Shown here piece by piece: positions 30,216 through 44,094 of a stretch of 64,000 nucleotides of DNA. A model generated the notes under the pieces. The model did no database searches and was not told where the DNA came from. It worked only from the letters and a program-made list of their open reading frames with translations. The DNA comes from Glandiceps talaboti (taxonomy: Eukaryota; Hemichordata; Enteropneusta; Spengelidae). Numbering within the stretch: the first letter of the stretch is position 1; each line of letters opens with the position of its first letter. A program made the translations under genes and the position numbers. The DNA lies in NCBI RefSeq assembly GCF_964340395.1, contig NC_135564.1, positions 6,668,861 to 6,732,860 on the forward strand. The letters are read 5' to 3'.

Positions 30216-32814
30216 TCTAACTTTACAGTGGTCACACTGTCATTTTCCTCATCACTCGGGCTTTCTGTTAGAAAATTTCAAACGACATCAATAATTGTTC
30301 AATTCTAACGTCACCTTCCGTGCACTTTCTTAAGACAACACAAAACATCGAAGAAAGTCGTGTAGACCGACGCATCGCGTCTTTTGAAAGCATGGCCACT
30401 TGAGCTAAAGTTAATTGAAAACCGTTTAATATTCATTTGGCCAACTTTCCTTACTGTTAGTTCAAACAGGCGTCCAAATAGCCTATACACTAACACCCCA
30501 ATAGGTTCTTTTCGATCCCAATCTAAACTAACCCACACAAAGAATTGTAGCGAATTGGTGAAGCGAAAAACTGAATTTCTTTGTGGAGGCACGGTATTGG
30601 AAGCAAGTGTCTGTTTAGGGTCAATAGAGCTTATTCGTCAGACTGAGTATGAACGTCGGCACAGCCTTAGTTTACTGGTCCGCACTTCTGTCTCAATGTT
30701 CGACATTTTTTATCACCCTACTAATTATCACATGAATTTGACCATGACGACAGTTTTTTGTACCTCAAATTTGATTCCACGACTGAGCAAGAGTAGATTG
30801 TAAAAAAGTCGCTCGATTATGACGTTATTGGCATATAGTCTGTATAAGTGCAATATGGCGCCGCCAGAGAGCACCTCGTATCGCCTCCTGGCCACTTGTT
30901 AATTTCTATACTCGCAGCAGACAATGATTTTGAGCGATTGGAAGTCTGCCTTCTTCATGCAGAGGCTCAGATATTAATTATATTCGAAATTAATTTTTTT
31001 TGTTAAAACACCATGTTCAACAGCTGTAGTCTGCGTCCGTCTTTTCCCGCACATGTTAAATCACATAGCCGAAACACGTAATTGCAACACATTTTCCAAT
31101 CACGTGCTTTCGTACTTTAATGTTCTCCGATGAAATAGGATGTCAATTTTCGTGTACGCTGGAAGGGATAAAACAAGTTGTCGTGCATCGCAGTCGTTCG
31201 ATTACCAAATATATTCTATAAACATCACAGCACCGTATATTACTTCTATACTCTTGCTTAGACTTATTTTGTTGGAAATTTCGAGTTCATGTCGTCAGCT
31301 TTTCTACTTCTGTGAAATTCGTATGAAAACACGGGTGTTGTTTGATTATCTTGAATTATATTATTCTATGGTTGGTGTGCTAATTGGATAAATCACTCGT
31401 CGTTCGCAGGATTAAATTGTACTTTAAAATACTACACCTGTTGAATTCACTGTATTTTGTTTTATAAATGACATTACAAAATGTTGCTTGTATTGGAGCA
31501 ATCTTTGAAAATTGAACAGTGTCTCATTCATCGGCAGACTAATTTCTGTGCGGTTGTGTTGTGTTTTGATTTCTCCGTTTTTAACACCCACTATGCGTGC
31601 ACTCTCCACGAATTGTTCAATCGAAAACGCCCTTGGCCAAAGTGAGGCCCTCAATTAGACCGCCTTTTTACAGACCTTACAGTCGATACAGCTTTAAGTT
31701 CTGGGAACATTGACAACGGGTAATTGAAGCTAGATAATTAAGATGGAAATTATTTTGTTTCTATCCTCGATATTATTCCGTAAAGTGTTAAAACATACCT
31801 TCAAATGAAACAGAAAATTGTTCAAATTTTAAATTCCACAGTACGTAAAGTTTAGCGTCCAGGGAGAAAGGGTTAAACAGAGAGACAGTATTTCATAAAT
31901 AAACTCTTTCTATCACCTTACTCGAGAACGTTTTAATTCGAATGTTTTCAGGTTGGAGATATGAGATGAACCGACGATCTGCTGTATGACTAGGATTCTG
32001 ACGTCATCACCATCTAATTGACTGATCATAAAGTCCTGTCATTAAACAACAAATATTGAAATTCAACTTCGTCGGTTACTGATTCAGAATATATTTTACC
32101 GCCAAAAACATCTCGTAGATTTTTACCTTCAGATTATAAATTTCTTTTTTGGGCACATTTTACACAAATTCGTATCATACTAGTAAGAACTTCTGTAAAA
32201 ATGTATTGAGAGAATCAAGGTGTCTGCTATTTCGCAAAATTGACATTTTAGTCATTTACAGCGGTTTGAAAAAATAGTATTCAGCCATATGCCAATAATG
32301 TAATTAAGGTAAATCAAAAAAGTAGAACGCTTACAACCATGGAAATGTAAAAGAACCGAATACACCCTCCTGCTACTTTCACACCAGAATACATCTTTTG
32401 AGATTGTAGAGAAAATAAGAGTAAAAAATCGCTGAAAGAGTCGATGTGTGGGGTTTGGAGATCTAGCTATGTAAAGCTTAGCGTATCCAAACATTATTAC
32501 ATATACGCCGCACAAAGCCTCACCCATACACGGGGGAATGGATTTATTTATTTCCCCCTGTTCATCGATGCGTTAGCCAATTGACTTCTCACATGTAGGG
32601 TCAAGTTGAGTTAATCTGCATACAAATAAGATAAGTTGCCCTCCCCAATGACGTCTCGTGATGTGATTGGTCGATATATCCTCAACGGTGACAGCTTGCT
32701 GAGCTGCTCGAATCGTACACGTTTACACGTCATATTGCTGCCGCAACAAATAAATCAGCCCAAACTATTTACACAATTAAATTCTTCAAAGTAATACTGC
32801 TCTCTACACACCAA

Positions 32815-33260
32815 TTTAAAATGTAACTTATCTACAGTATATATATAAAATGTAACCGATCTACAATGTATATATAAAATGTAACTTATCTACGGTAATA
32901 TAGATAAAATGTAACTAATCTATAATGTATAGATATACACTGGAAGCCAGTTGACTTAAAACACAACGTCGCCAGGCTCAACAACAATCTTAGTAATAAT
33001 AGTATTGCTTCTTTTCGTCGTCTAGCGTGACAAATATCATCTTACTAACAATGCTACATTTCAAATTGTACACATTGTAACAATTTATACTTTTCAAATT
33101 GTACACATTGTAACAATTTATACTTTTCCAGGCATGTCTGTGGATTAAAATGTAACAATTTTAATGCATTGTTTTGTCGAGCCAGACGATAAGGTTTAGC
33201 GAATGTTTGTAAAGTATTTTGTGGAAACAATAAAATGTACCAGTGGCAGTGTGACATGAG
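32815..33260. repeat. Degenerate tandem repeats, copy A of a dispersed family
   Basis: Four diverged units of about 35 bases (AAAATGTAACTTATCTAC type) at 32818-32938, then GCCAGTTGACTTAAAACA with GTCGCCAGGCTCAACAAC, then an exact 33-base-period duplication at 33060-33126, then TTTTGTCGAGCCAGACGATA. The second half has relatives at 34.67-34.98 kb. Confidence 0.6.
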
Positions 33261-33400
33261 TAATAGTTTTGTCGAAACACCTCAGACCACCAATCAATTG
33301 TTTGGTGGTCAGAGACCCGGGGTCTCAGATAACACCCAGATTTGATTTGTAAGATTCACGATGATTTTCAATAGCTAGATGACGTACGTTTATATAAGAG

Positions 33401-33640
33401 TCAGTCAGTCAGTCAGTCAGTCAGTCAGTCAGTCAGTCAACCAACCAACCAACCAACCAACCAACCAACCAACCAACCAACCAACCAACCAACCAACCAA
33501 CCAACCAACCAACCAACCAACCAACCAACCAACCAACCAACCAACCAACCAACCAACCAACCAACCAACCAACCAACCAACCAACCAACCAACCAACCAA
33601 CCAACCAACCAACCAACCAACCAATCAATCAATCAATCTG
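33401..33640. repeat. CAGT / CCAA / CAAT compound microsatellite
   Basis: CAGT units (33401-33438), about 185 bases of perfect CCAA, then four CAAT units. Confidence 0.97.
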
Positions 33641-34664
33641 TCAAAACACATCGTATAGAGAGTGATTTCAGCGATTGCTCTCATTTCAGCATTATTAAAA
33701 GATACATATTCAAGTTCAAGCGGAGCTAATATAATTCACTTATACGAAGTAAAAGGCGTGATGTGTTTGAGACATTTATTAATGATTACTCTCCAAATGA
33801 AAAACAGTGCAGGTCTGTCTTGACAACATACATTCTCTGCACCTATCAGCCAAGAGTGCAGCTGACAATGGATTCCTAATGTCATCGGTAAATCAATAGA
33901 AAACGGATATAAGTAATATTATTTTTTTTACCTCATCAATGCTAACACGTGATCTCATTAATTCCCCATCACGCTGTGTAACACTTTGTTCGCTGATCCC
34001 GAAATAAAGAGAATTAAAGAACCGGTTTGTTGTCAATGTTTTGAAGGAACTGATTGCAAGACACGATGCATGAACCATCGAAGGTCGTCAGTCATACCAG
34101 GCCACTGCTGACAATTTCTAAACAAAAAGCAAAAAGCAGTCATCTGCGACAAACAATGTTAATTTACAAAGTGTATGTGTAACAGAGATTAGCTTTACTT
34201 TCGGACAATTCATAGTAAAATTTATTAGCTTTGAGTCATGGGGTCGAGACAGTGGATCGATAACGACTATCGTTTCAACTAATATATAAATCGACCATAA
34301 AACACTTTTTCGAATGTTATCGTAACAGTACTATACAAATGATTGCGCGCCAAAAAAAGTTGATGAAATCATAATTTGGCTGAAATTGACACGAGTTTTT
34401 ACCTAATATCTCAGAGAAATTGAACGATTTTGAATCTCTTCGAACCTTCTCGACTGTCTGCTGATTGAAAATGGAAAGACTAATACAAGCGCGGTTTGCG
34501 GTCTTTCCCAGAGCAAGAAATAAATTGGATATAAATTTGTCAGAAAATGAGGTTGGTGCGACAATATGACAGGCTTGTCAGATTTTCATTTATTTCGATA
34601 AAGTTGATAGAAATGCAAACGAGTTGTAGAACGCCGAGGGACCTTCGTCAATATACCGGGATAT

Positions 34665-34980
34665 AGTTACAATAAAAGCCAGTTAACCTAAAACAGAACC
34701 GTGATGTCGCCTGGCTCGACAACTATAATAACTATCGTTGCTATAATTTATCGTCTGCTGCGACAACATTGCTACGTTTTCTTTTCATGGGCTTCCTTTA
34801 GGTGATACGCACCTTTGAAAAAGTCTAAAGTGTAACAATTGTTACAATATTGTATTTATAGCTAGCCAGACGATAAAATGTAGCAATCTTACTAAGATTT
34901 TGGTCGAACCAGACAGTCAAATGTGGCAAAATTTAGGAATGTTTTTGTCGATCCAGACGATGTTCTATTTCAGTTTGAAC
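34665..34980. repeat. Degenerate repeats, copy B of the same family
   Basis: Shares AAGCCAGTTAACCTAAAACA, GTCGCCTGGCTCGACAAC, and three diverged units of the type GTCGA(A/G)CCAGACGAT...AATGTAGCAA with the region at 32.9-33.25 kb. Confidence 0.6.
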
Positions 34981-36199
34981 TGACTTCTGTTGTCTCATCT
35001 AGATATTGCATAACTTGATCGCCTATACTGGTGTAATCTATACATGGTCACAAAAACAAGTACGCGGTGAAGAACTCTAAGAAATTCTAACATCATGCAT
35101 GGGGAGTGAGAGGAACAATATCGTTGATCACTATATAGTAAGGGTTGAAGTTTGGAGAACTGTATATACCGGGTATATACCGGATATCAAACAAGAGATT
35201 TTTCTATAGTCTCAATCAGTCATTGTAAAGCCATACGTCTGACCATTGCGTCCTGGTTATCATTCTCTTCTCTGTGATGGACAAGTAGAAATGAGGACCG
35301 TTCTTTTTTTGCGGAACAATTTAACAGAGGAAGAATAAAGTTTCCGTCTTACGCTTAACATGATACGAGAATAGCATGACGTTTTAATTCCAAAACCATA
35401 ATTTACAAGAGCATTTCTTCTGGATATGACAACAGTATCTATAGGACTCAACAAAATTGTAATAGACGGGATCGAATTTCCCTACTTGACTGTATTTTCC
35501 CCGTAATCTACGTGTCTATCATCGATTATTATTGCATCTCCCCTGGACAAAATCTTTCACTTGGTAAATTTGTACGTACGTTGAATTGTTTCCGTTGACT
35601 GTCAGTTGATAAGGAGATGTCATGATAGTAATGTGATCTAATTTGACAAAGTAAGTATTCTGATCACGATCAAAAATAAGTATTCTGAAGAGAAAGCTAC
35701 AGTGCCTCGAATGTTTCCACTGACATACTGTGAGTTGTAATATAGCGTAGACGTTTGGAGTTCGCCCACATGACCCGGCGAAAATTATCACTTTATAAAA
35801 ACAAAGATCTGCTAGTTATCATCATAGGTTTCTACGAACGGCACAATACAGATTAATGAATATACATGCAAGTTATAATAGTTTGCCTGTGTTATTGATG
35901 TATTCACTGAAACCTTTATGTGTCTTTTGTGTTATTTTTTTTCCAAATCTTGAATTGAACTTCAAACTCCACACCACTTTGCAATATCACACCACGTCAC
36001 ATAGTACAATGGTAATTTATAATAACATATTTGTGATACAATCTTGACAGGTTTAGTAATAACTGACGAAATTTACCAACAAACAAACAAAAACAACAGT
36101 AACAAAACATTGACGTATTTTGGTCAAATGGGAATGACATCTTTGAAATGACCACTCATCGTAAAAGACAGGCGGAAAGAAATACAGACAGAGAGAAAT

Positions 36200-36215
36200 A
36201 TAGACGGAAAGAAAG

Positions 36216-36265
<50 letters not shown>

Positions 36266-36288
36266 TGACTGACTGACTGACTGACTGG
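36200..36288. repeat. CAGA / GACT microsatellite
   Basis: CAGA units changing to GACT units, with diverged GGAAAGA units on the left. Confidence 0.94.
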
Positions 36289-36937
36289 CTATTTTGGGCG
36301 ACTGACCAACTTCTGGTGACAGCATCGTTCTAATAGCTAGTTTTTACTTGCGACAAGAAAAGAGAACAGATGTATTGTATGAGAATGTACAGTGAACAGG
36401 TATATATGATGGTGTGGGAAACTGTGAGACAGTGAACACCTTGTGATACGCATGTGTGGTACAGCCTTGGGTACTGATAGAATCTCAGTGGACATGTCAA
36501 ATCAACATGGCCTCAGGGCAAAACGGACACAGCTATTGGTTCGTCTCCATGTCGGCCGATCACTCCATTGATAGAATTCAAATTCTCTAACCTTTAATAT
36601 CAACTCAAAGGAGCACACCATGTATGGCGTACACTACTACTTAACTGTAAATTTGTTGCCTATGAATTCTTAATAGTTTGCCTTTTTCACTTGACATTAG
36701 ATTTGAAAAGATAGAATACTATTAACTATGTGATAGTTACAACATTTCCAACATTGTTGTCAGACCCTGAAGTTATTCCAGGACCTAACGTTGTATCAAA
36801 GATTTAAATCATAACTCTTTTTTACAATAAAGTCAAATATCTGACATTTCTATAGATCACTTATTTATCACGTGCTTTACAAATTCAAGATACGGCGACA
36901 ATAGTCTTAATATACATCCAACTATTTTATACATATA

Positions 36938-37085
36938 ACGGCGGCCATTTTGTTTGTTACTCTCGGCGGCCATCTTGTTTATCAATCACGTGATCCGACG
37001 GCCATTCATTTTACTTCAGACCACTGTAACAGAGGTCTGAGATTGTACATATCAGTCATGTGATCCGGTGGCCATCTTATCACGC
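36938..37085. promoter_or_regulatory. Cluster of GGCCAT (YY1-like) and CACGTG-type motifs
   Basis: GCGGCCATTTTGTTT, GGCGGCCATCTTGTTT, CACGTGATCCGACGGCCAT and CATGTGATCCGGTGGCCATC fall within 150 bases. The GGCCAT(C/T)TTG core matches YY1 sites. The repeated GTGATCCG(A/G)(C/T)GGCCAT suggests these are copies of one unit. Confidence 0.35.
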
Positions 37086-40000
37086 AGTATATGGTCTTAT
37101 TTTCAAAGTGATAAATGTTACAGGTAACCGAATTTCTATCTGGTTTTCTTTTCTGACTGTCTTATATAATAAATCAGTGTAAGCTCAGATCTTTACCTGT
37201 AGGAGAAATTGGGGCAAGATTAGGTGATTTCGTTGAATATTGTTTTAATAATTGGGACATCGTTTATTAACAGTGACTACCTAGCTATATTAGCTATGAT
37301 CTTGCTGATATTATATGGTGTGCAATATTAGTCTACTAATAAGCCTAGGCCTATGAAAGTTATAGCTCATACAAAATTTGGTTCACGTGGCCTACTAATT
37401 ACCCCGACATGGTGGGGCGACTTAAAAAAAATATTTCAAATACATGTTTTACTGAACAGGCATAGTAAATAACATATAATTAACACGAATTATTTTCAAA
37501 TACCCAAATAGCTGAATTAACAATAATGCAATCCATAATGAGACACTTTTATTTAAGTTTGAATTGTGTTCTTTAAGTCATCCATCACAAACTATTGAGG
37601 TAAACCTTTCAAATGACCACAAGGTGGCCATATTGGATTGGATTTGACATTACATAGTTAGACATAACTATAAAGGGAGGACTTCAGTTTTCATCTGTAA
37701 AAGTTTTTTTTTCTTTGTTTCGTCAAGTTTTACCTCATTAATTTCATTTCTTTGTTTGACTATGTAACTGTTTCTTCCTTTGTTTATGAAAATAAATAAA
37801 TAAAACTAAGGGAGGACTTTTGAAAACTATTATGTAGATTAGCAGTCGTGTAGTATGTTTATGAAATTTATTGTTGTCATTTGTGTAATAAAGTTATTGA
37901 ATTCAAGGTCGCTAAAAAATTAAAAACTACCGGTTTTACAGCACGTGCAACTAAAGGAAGAAACTTAAGAATTTATCAGCGAAATCATGTGAACTTTAAT
38001 AGTCCGTTACGCATTTTTAAGAGTAAAGATAACGTCATGACATTTGATACATTGTTAAAATGATTATTCAGTTGTTGTTTTTGAGGCCTTTTCATGTGAA
38101 AGAAAACCGCAAAATTTCGACAGTATTTCTCGACTAAAAAGGAAAATCGAATGATTGAAGGATCTGGGTGGAGGGAATAGAAAGTTTCGCAGTTTCCATG
38201 AAAAGTAATTTCCCGTGTTTGTACAATAGAAAAACATATTTCGCCTTGAGCTACATTCTAGGTTCACGTGCACTAATGGCTGTAGATGTTTTCAAGGGTA
38301 AAAGTCAGTGTACTGTACGGCATACCGATCAGACACAACGTGTACTTATGATTCTGGACTATACACTTTGGCGGGAAAGTGTAGGTTTTGTCAAGACTAA
38401 CATACTGCAGAGATTCTCGTCTGAAATAAGTGTAAGGTGAGCCTGAAATTAGGATTGAACATATAGTCATGGGGAGAACTTGCAATCCACAATACTGTCA
38501 AGGTGAATTTTTACATCGTCCCTACTGCCGAATACCCCCTTATGTTGCGCGTATCATGTGTGATCCTCAGTTATCCACAGAATACCAGAAGTCAAGCTGT
38601 TTGATGTCATGTGTGTACGGTGCGTCATCAACAGGTTCGTTCCGTCAGTCTCCACAGCTATACTGAACCCATCATCTCTGAAACAGGAGTCTCAGTTACT
38701 CACTTAACCCTCACCACAAATTGGCTTTATTTATAAATCTGACTCGATGAACGGTAGATTAAGCCAATTTATGATTTTATCACCATGCGAAATTGAGTTT
38801 CCTGTGGTTAAATTGGTGTGCATTGACTTCCATTACGGTGTAGATGATCTGTGACGTCACAAATTGGCTGCTCAATCCATGGGTTTATGTTCAATAAGCT
38901 ACTGACAAGTAGCGGGTCAAAGGTCAAGATTCACAATTGAAGAATTCACCGATCTTAAAATTGGTCTCATGGTCTTAATCCTATCGTTTTAAAAGTCTAA
39001 AGATTACACATAGAAGTTAGATTGTATTTACGCGCTTTTTAAAGACGGTGATATTTTTCTCAGTGCTCTTTTGTTTAGAATTTGTCTATCTTGCGACTCT
39101 GGGGATGGTTTTGTTTACCTTAATTCGACAAATTCTCGATTGAAATGACTTGTCGCCTATAATAGCATGATGGATTAGGGGCGCGATTGAAGTGACATTT
39201 TACTGTGCTGCGTCATATTATACATATTATCCTTGAATGTTGGCGTGGAGCTTGAATTTCATCAGTTAGTCGAATTATCCGAAATATAATTTTCGACCGA
39301 ATTTCGTGAGAAGGACGAACCTGAATTTAAACTCATAGGCTTTGTTCAAAAAAAACAACCCCAGCGTAGTATGTTCACTACACGAAGTAGTTTCCCCTTC
39401 AAGGCATGGTCCATCTCAGCGTTCTTAGGGGCCGTCATTTGTCAAAGACGCTTCCTGTAGTAACACGCATTAAGTCGGTCATGCGTACAAGAATTACTAT
39501 CATGGCGGACACCTGCTGGAAGGAAGTAACATAGCAACAGGGAACGAACGGTGCGCTGCAAAGATAACAATAAGGGAATGTCACAGGGGCTAAACGATAA
39601 GATGATATGAAATAATATTCATTATAATTCAGTATTCATAACCGTTGCTCTTTTAAAAGCGCTGCATACACAGCACAGAAGGAGGTCGCTTTCAAGTCAT
39701 CCGCATTTACCCTACGATCGATTCCATTTATCTATAATAAAGTGATGGCCTTTACTAGAGTTATATATGTACAAAATTAATAAAAATAAAAAGAGATAAT
39801 TCATAAAAACGTCTAATATCGAATATATGAAATATTTATGTAGGAAGCATACACAATAATGTTATTGTTCACTCAAGTATTTCACACTTAAAGCCGAATT
39901 ATAGTCGTGCAAACTTAATTAAGCGACGATGATTGTACTCAGTTCAAACCAACTCAACTCGGCGTTACTCAACTCAAATTTTAACTCTACTCAAAGAAAG

Positions 40001-41538
40001 ATTCTCACTAAACAAGCAAACTCGTTGGGATTATTCAACCCACGTATAAGATTTAAAGTTTATTTTAGCATTCTTAATATCGATAGCAATAAATATGAAA
40101 TGAAGCAATCTATTTTCCTATAATTTCTCAAATATATAATATGATCAGAAAATTCGAGGAACTCAAACACTGTTATCGACAATATAATGAAATCGACACG
40201 CAGATTGAATGGAGATAGACATGCCCGACACTTTGCACTTTAGGAAGGAAAAAACAACAACCAGCAACTTTAATCAGGTGGGCATTGTGGTCATTTCTAA
40301 CAGCTGTTAGCAGGAGTTGAGTTCTTTTGAAAAAAATGACTTCAAATCAGAACAAGTGAAGATAATGATTGTTTTGTTTTATAGCCGATACATGGAACAA
40401 AAGACATGAGATAAGAACATAGACAGAGAGAATTGAGGGACGTGTCTGAAAGATAACTAATGATGATCTTGACTATGTCAACTTATCTTCATAATAATGC
40501 TTATTGAAGCGTGAAAGAAAGCATCACAATTATAGTATTGATGGAAATTGGTATTTTGATTTGAAGAGAGAGAGAGGAGAGCGGTAATTACCGCGTTAAA
40601 CTCTTAGTCGGAAGTCATGGTATATATTACAAATGTTTGTTTTGACACTATGAAGCGTCATATAGAATCGCGTCATTTTATAAAGAAAACGGGTGCTTGT
40701 AGCGTTTAACACAAAACTAATGAATATAGAAACACGTTTGCTAGAAAGTATATCTTTCTATTTAGTTCCAATCACTCTGTTTGTTACGAGGTGAGCACAC
40801 GTGTGTGTTTATTTGCACTTATTTCATTTTGTTTTAAAGACCCCCTGAAGTTCTGTTTCATTTGAGATAAAACAGTATTTAGGCTAATCCTCATCTTAAG
40901 AGGATAATTATTGACAACATAACCAGTTTTTGATAAATGATGCTCCGGGAAATCACATAACTAGCGGCAAAGGACGTTAATTGAATGGGCGACACAGACA
41001 GCCACGCGCCGTCGACATGTTCGCATTCATTCCAGGTTGTAAATCGTAATGTGCTACCGTAAATATTATATCGACCGCATTTTGAAATTCTGATACAAAT
41101 ATTGTTGATAGTAATCTCTTTTGGTGTCAAAATTATGAACGCTTTCCCAGTAAGTGGTGTCGGTATAAAATGGCAATGGTTTATTGACAGTTATATTATT
41201 GCTGTAATGATAAAGTGCAAGCGTTGCCTATAATGAGAACAGCGTAAAAATCTAATACACCATTATTGGTTTTTGGTTTGTCACTTAAATGAAATTTCAC
41301 ACCATCTTTACTTATCAACAGGCTGTCGTGTGCTTTGATAGACTGCAGCAGTCAAAAGGCGAAAACTTAATAACGAGTGCTAATCGCATCAAGGTTTTTC
41401 CCGCCTAAGTATTGGAGAAGAGATGAGTTTCCTATAGCATGGAGAAAAACTAAGTAGGGTGCTTTGTAGCTAATTATATTAAAGGAGTAAAACTGAATTT
41501 TGAATGTAGAATGTAAGTTTTTCAAAATGAACGAAATA

Positions 41539-41639
<101 letters not shown>

Positions 41640-41803
41640 CTCCAGAATTGATGACAAATGTGCCATAAAGTTTGGTTATCATTTTATATATAGAAACACA
41701 GCTTTCGTTCGTACTTTCGTCTTATCATCATAACGTCATCCGTATTAACCGTCACTGATCACGTGACTGAAGATTGTCAATATTCTTAATGCTAGTAATT
41801 CAA

Positions 41804-42297
41804 ACAATAGTTGAAGACTACATACAGACATCCGTGCATTAAGAATTTTTCGAAGGAAATATTTTATTTGTCGATTTTAAACACTTTCCTGTAATGTATT
41901 CCCTATTGTTAAAAGCTACTTCATTTTCTTTACTTGGAATTTACTCGAGTGAAATCAGTGAAACTGCTTTAATTTTGGTCTCCTAGGCACGATGCACAAA
42001 TTGGCGTCTAGCTGTAGTATACTAGTATTATATATGATATAGTTAAAGGCCCATGTTTCAATCCTAGGTTCTCGCACCAAAGTTATTTTTTTAGAAGAAC
42101 CATGGGATTTCATATGTTCATCCTTTTCTTCATGACCAGCTCTTTCTCTAGGTCTGCCACACAACAATAGTTGAAGACTACATACAGACATGCATTAAAT
42201 TTTTTTTTTCAAAATATTTTATTTGTCAACTTTAAACACTTTCCTGTAATTTATTCCCTACTGTTAAAAAGCTACTTCATTTTCGTTACTTGTAATA
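41804..42297. repeat. Pair of 135-base direct repeats around a 223-base spacer
   Basis: 41804-41940 and 42164-42297 are alike over their whole length (CAATAGTTGAAGACTACATA ... AGCTACTTCATTTTC), with a few indels. The spacer is unrelated. Confidence 0.85.
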
Positions 42298-43022
42298 CCT
42301 ATATTATAACCTGGGCCTGTAACTATGTGCTTTGATGAACACTCTGGTTCTAGTTCAAGGGTCAAGGTTATCCATATAAATATTATTAGCAAAATATCAT
42401 ATGACACTGCAGCATACAATATATATTTAATTGCCTCGACTTCTCTGACAAAGTTTATATACCTATACGGCAATCAAATTAGACTATGTACTGCACAATG
42501 CAAGGATAATTGTTATTCTGTTATGCTAATTACAGTCATGCGTATTAGTCTGTTTTTCAAATTTATCAGTAAAATGAAGACACTTATTTTGAACATTCAT
42601 CAAGCTCGTATTTTGAACTATATTGAATCGATAATGTTCCCCCAAAAATATTTACTTACAAAAAGAGGAGAATATTTTTGAACTAATCGGTTGAAATATA
42701 TAGGTACTTTACTGAGGACTAGAAGACGTAGGAAGAAGTTGAGCCACTCGGAGTAATGTTTAATTCATATGATTCAAACGACGCCTGAAACTTGAGTTAA
42801 TTTTAGAAACAAATGTTCCACGAAAGCTTGAACGCATGCGCAAGTGAATTCAAATCTCTGTCTTGCAGTTACATCAACACGTTGCTTCATCGAAGTTGTT
42901 CTCGTCTTTCTGAACTTTGGAAGATTTGAAATCCTAATGTCATTAAATCAGTCAAAAGATGACGTCACCTGCTGCCCTTTTTGCGTTGGCACCACTTTCC
43001 TGAAGTTCTCTCCACTTCTTTT

Positions 43023-43259
43023 CTAGTAACTAGCTAGAAGACACATTTTATGCGAGGATGACGGACGCGTTTGTCCCGATGGAGATTGGAAGTCAGTGCT
43101 CGCCGGAATGAATTTTCTGAATGGCCCCGCGTAAGGTAATCGGGACCATGCACTCGACATGGTGGACAGCGCCATCTGTTGTTGAAATATAGCAACGTCT
43201 ATGTCATTGGTGAATGATCGCTTCCACTTTGTACGTCGATTTTGAAACCAGACTTTCAC
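43023..43259 (-). CDS. ANTP-class homeobox gene, exon 3 (homeodomain helix 3 and C-terminus)
   Basis: This is the last exon of the second homeobox gene. Acceptor cag is at 43262-43260 and the exon starts in phase 0 with VKVWFQNRRTKWKR, homeodomain residues 45-58 (W48, F49, Q50, N51, R53). It continues for 64 more codons to a stop. The C-terminal region is rich in Ser, Gln and Pro and has no motif I recognise; it ends KMCLLASY. The frame extends upstream of the acceptor, but the residues there (FSFTHEQ) do not fit a homeodomain, whereas joining to exon 2 does. Intron 44/45 is shared by several ANTP-class families such as Dll and Emx. Confidence 0.88.
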   Translation of the reverse strand: MKVWFQNRRTKWKRSFTNDIDVAIFQQQMALSTMSSAWSRLPYAGPFRKFIPASTDFQSPSGQTRPSSSHKMCLLASY

Positions 43260-44082
43260 CTGTTCGTGAGTGAATGAAAATTGAATTATTGAATCTAAGA
43301 AGTATAAATTTGTTATTATCAAGGAATAAATAAGCTACTTTTTCGCAAATGGAAATTTAAAACTGACCAATTCTTATGAATAATGATCAAAGTCAGACTG
43401 ATGTGCGCGCGCTTCTTGAGATTTTGGAAGTATGACTTTAATTGATTGTGACAATAATATCAGCAAACCAAAGAGTGCTTTTTGCAGTCGTTCCCATATG
43501 ACCATTGGAATTCAACGAAAATCATAATACTCATAGATCAAACATTTGACAATTTCTTACGTCACGTACTGCAAGCATGAACGTTATCAGAAATGTACGC
43601 GCCAAAACTTTGAGTACAAAACTGACAAAAAGATATGTAATTTTGTTGTGTTATCAACGAATTTCATGGTCGAATCGTTCATCACATTGCAATGGGCATG
43701 TGAGAATGATTTCAAACACATTGCCCAAGAAATCATTGCTCTACATAACCCTCAAAGTATGTACATAATATATGACGATAATGATAGTGATTGATACTGG
43801 ACCTGGTCTAATATTAAAGGGACATGGTCTGCAACTTTTGCGTATTTCTTTGCATTTTTGTTTCCTTTTTAAAGGTTACTTATATTATACCACTTACTGT
43901 AACTTGTCTAAACAGCGGTTAGTCACTGGCAAACCTGTACGCAATAAACTGCTGTGATACGATATCTGATTAAATGGTACGTTTTTTTAATCGACCCCTG
44001 ACCCCGTTCAAACCAGTAACATCGATGTTCAAACGCGAGAATTTGACCCGGTCACCTAACGGTTTTGGTTTGAACGCAAATA

Positions 44083-44094
44083 TGCGCATGCGCA
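44083..44094. promoter_or_regulatory. Palindromic NRF1-type site at the start of the nested gene
   Basis: TGCGCATGCGCA is a perfect palindrome matching the NRF1 consensus. It lies 21 bases before the ATG at 44115, where core-promoter NRF1 sites of broadly expressed genes usually sit. It supports a real transcription start here even though the gene body has decayed. Confidence 0.45.

Noticed and set aside
30384-30803. 139-residue plus-strand ORF
   Set aside because: No recognisable domain, no splice context; an opposing frame of similar size on minus suggests chance.
33439-33623. CRISPR-like direct repeats
   Set aside because: Pure tetranucleotide microsatellite with no spacers, in a eukaryotic genome.
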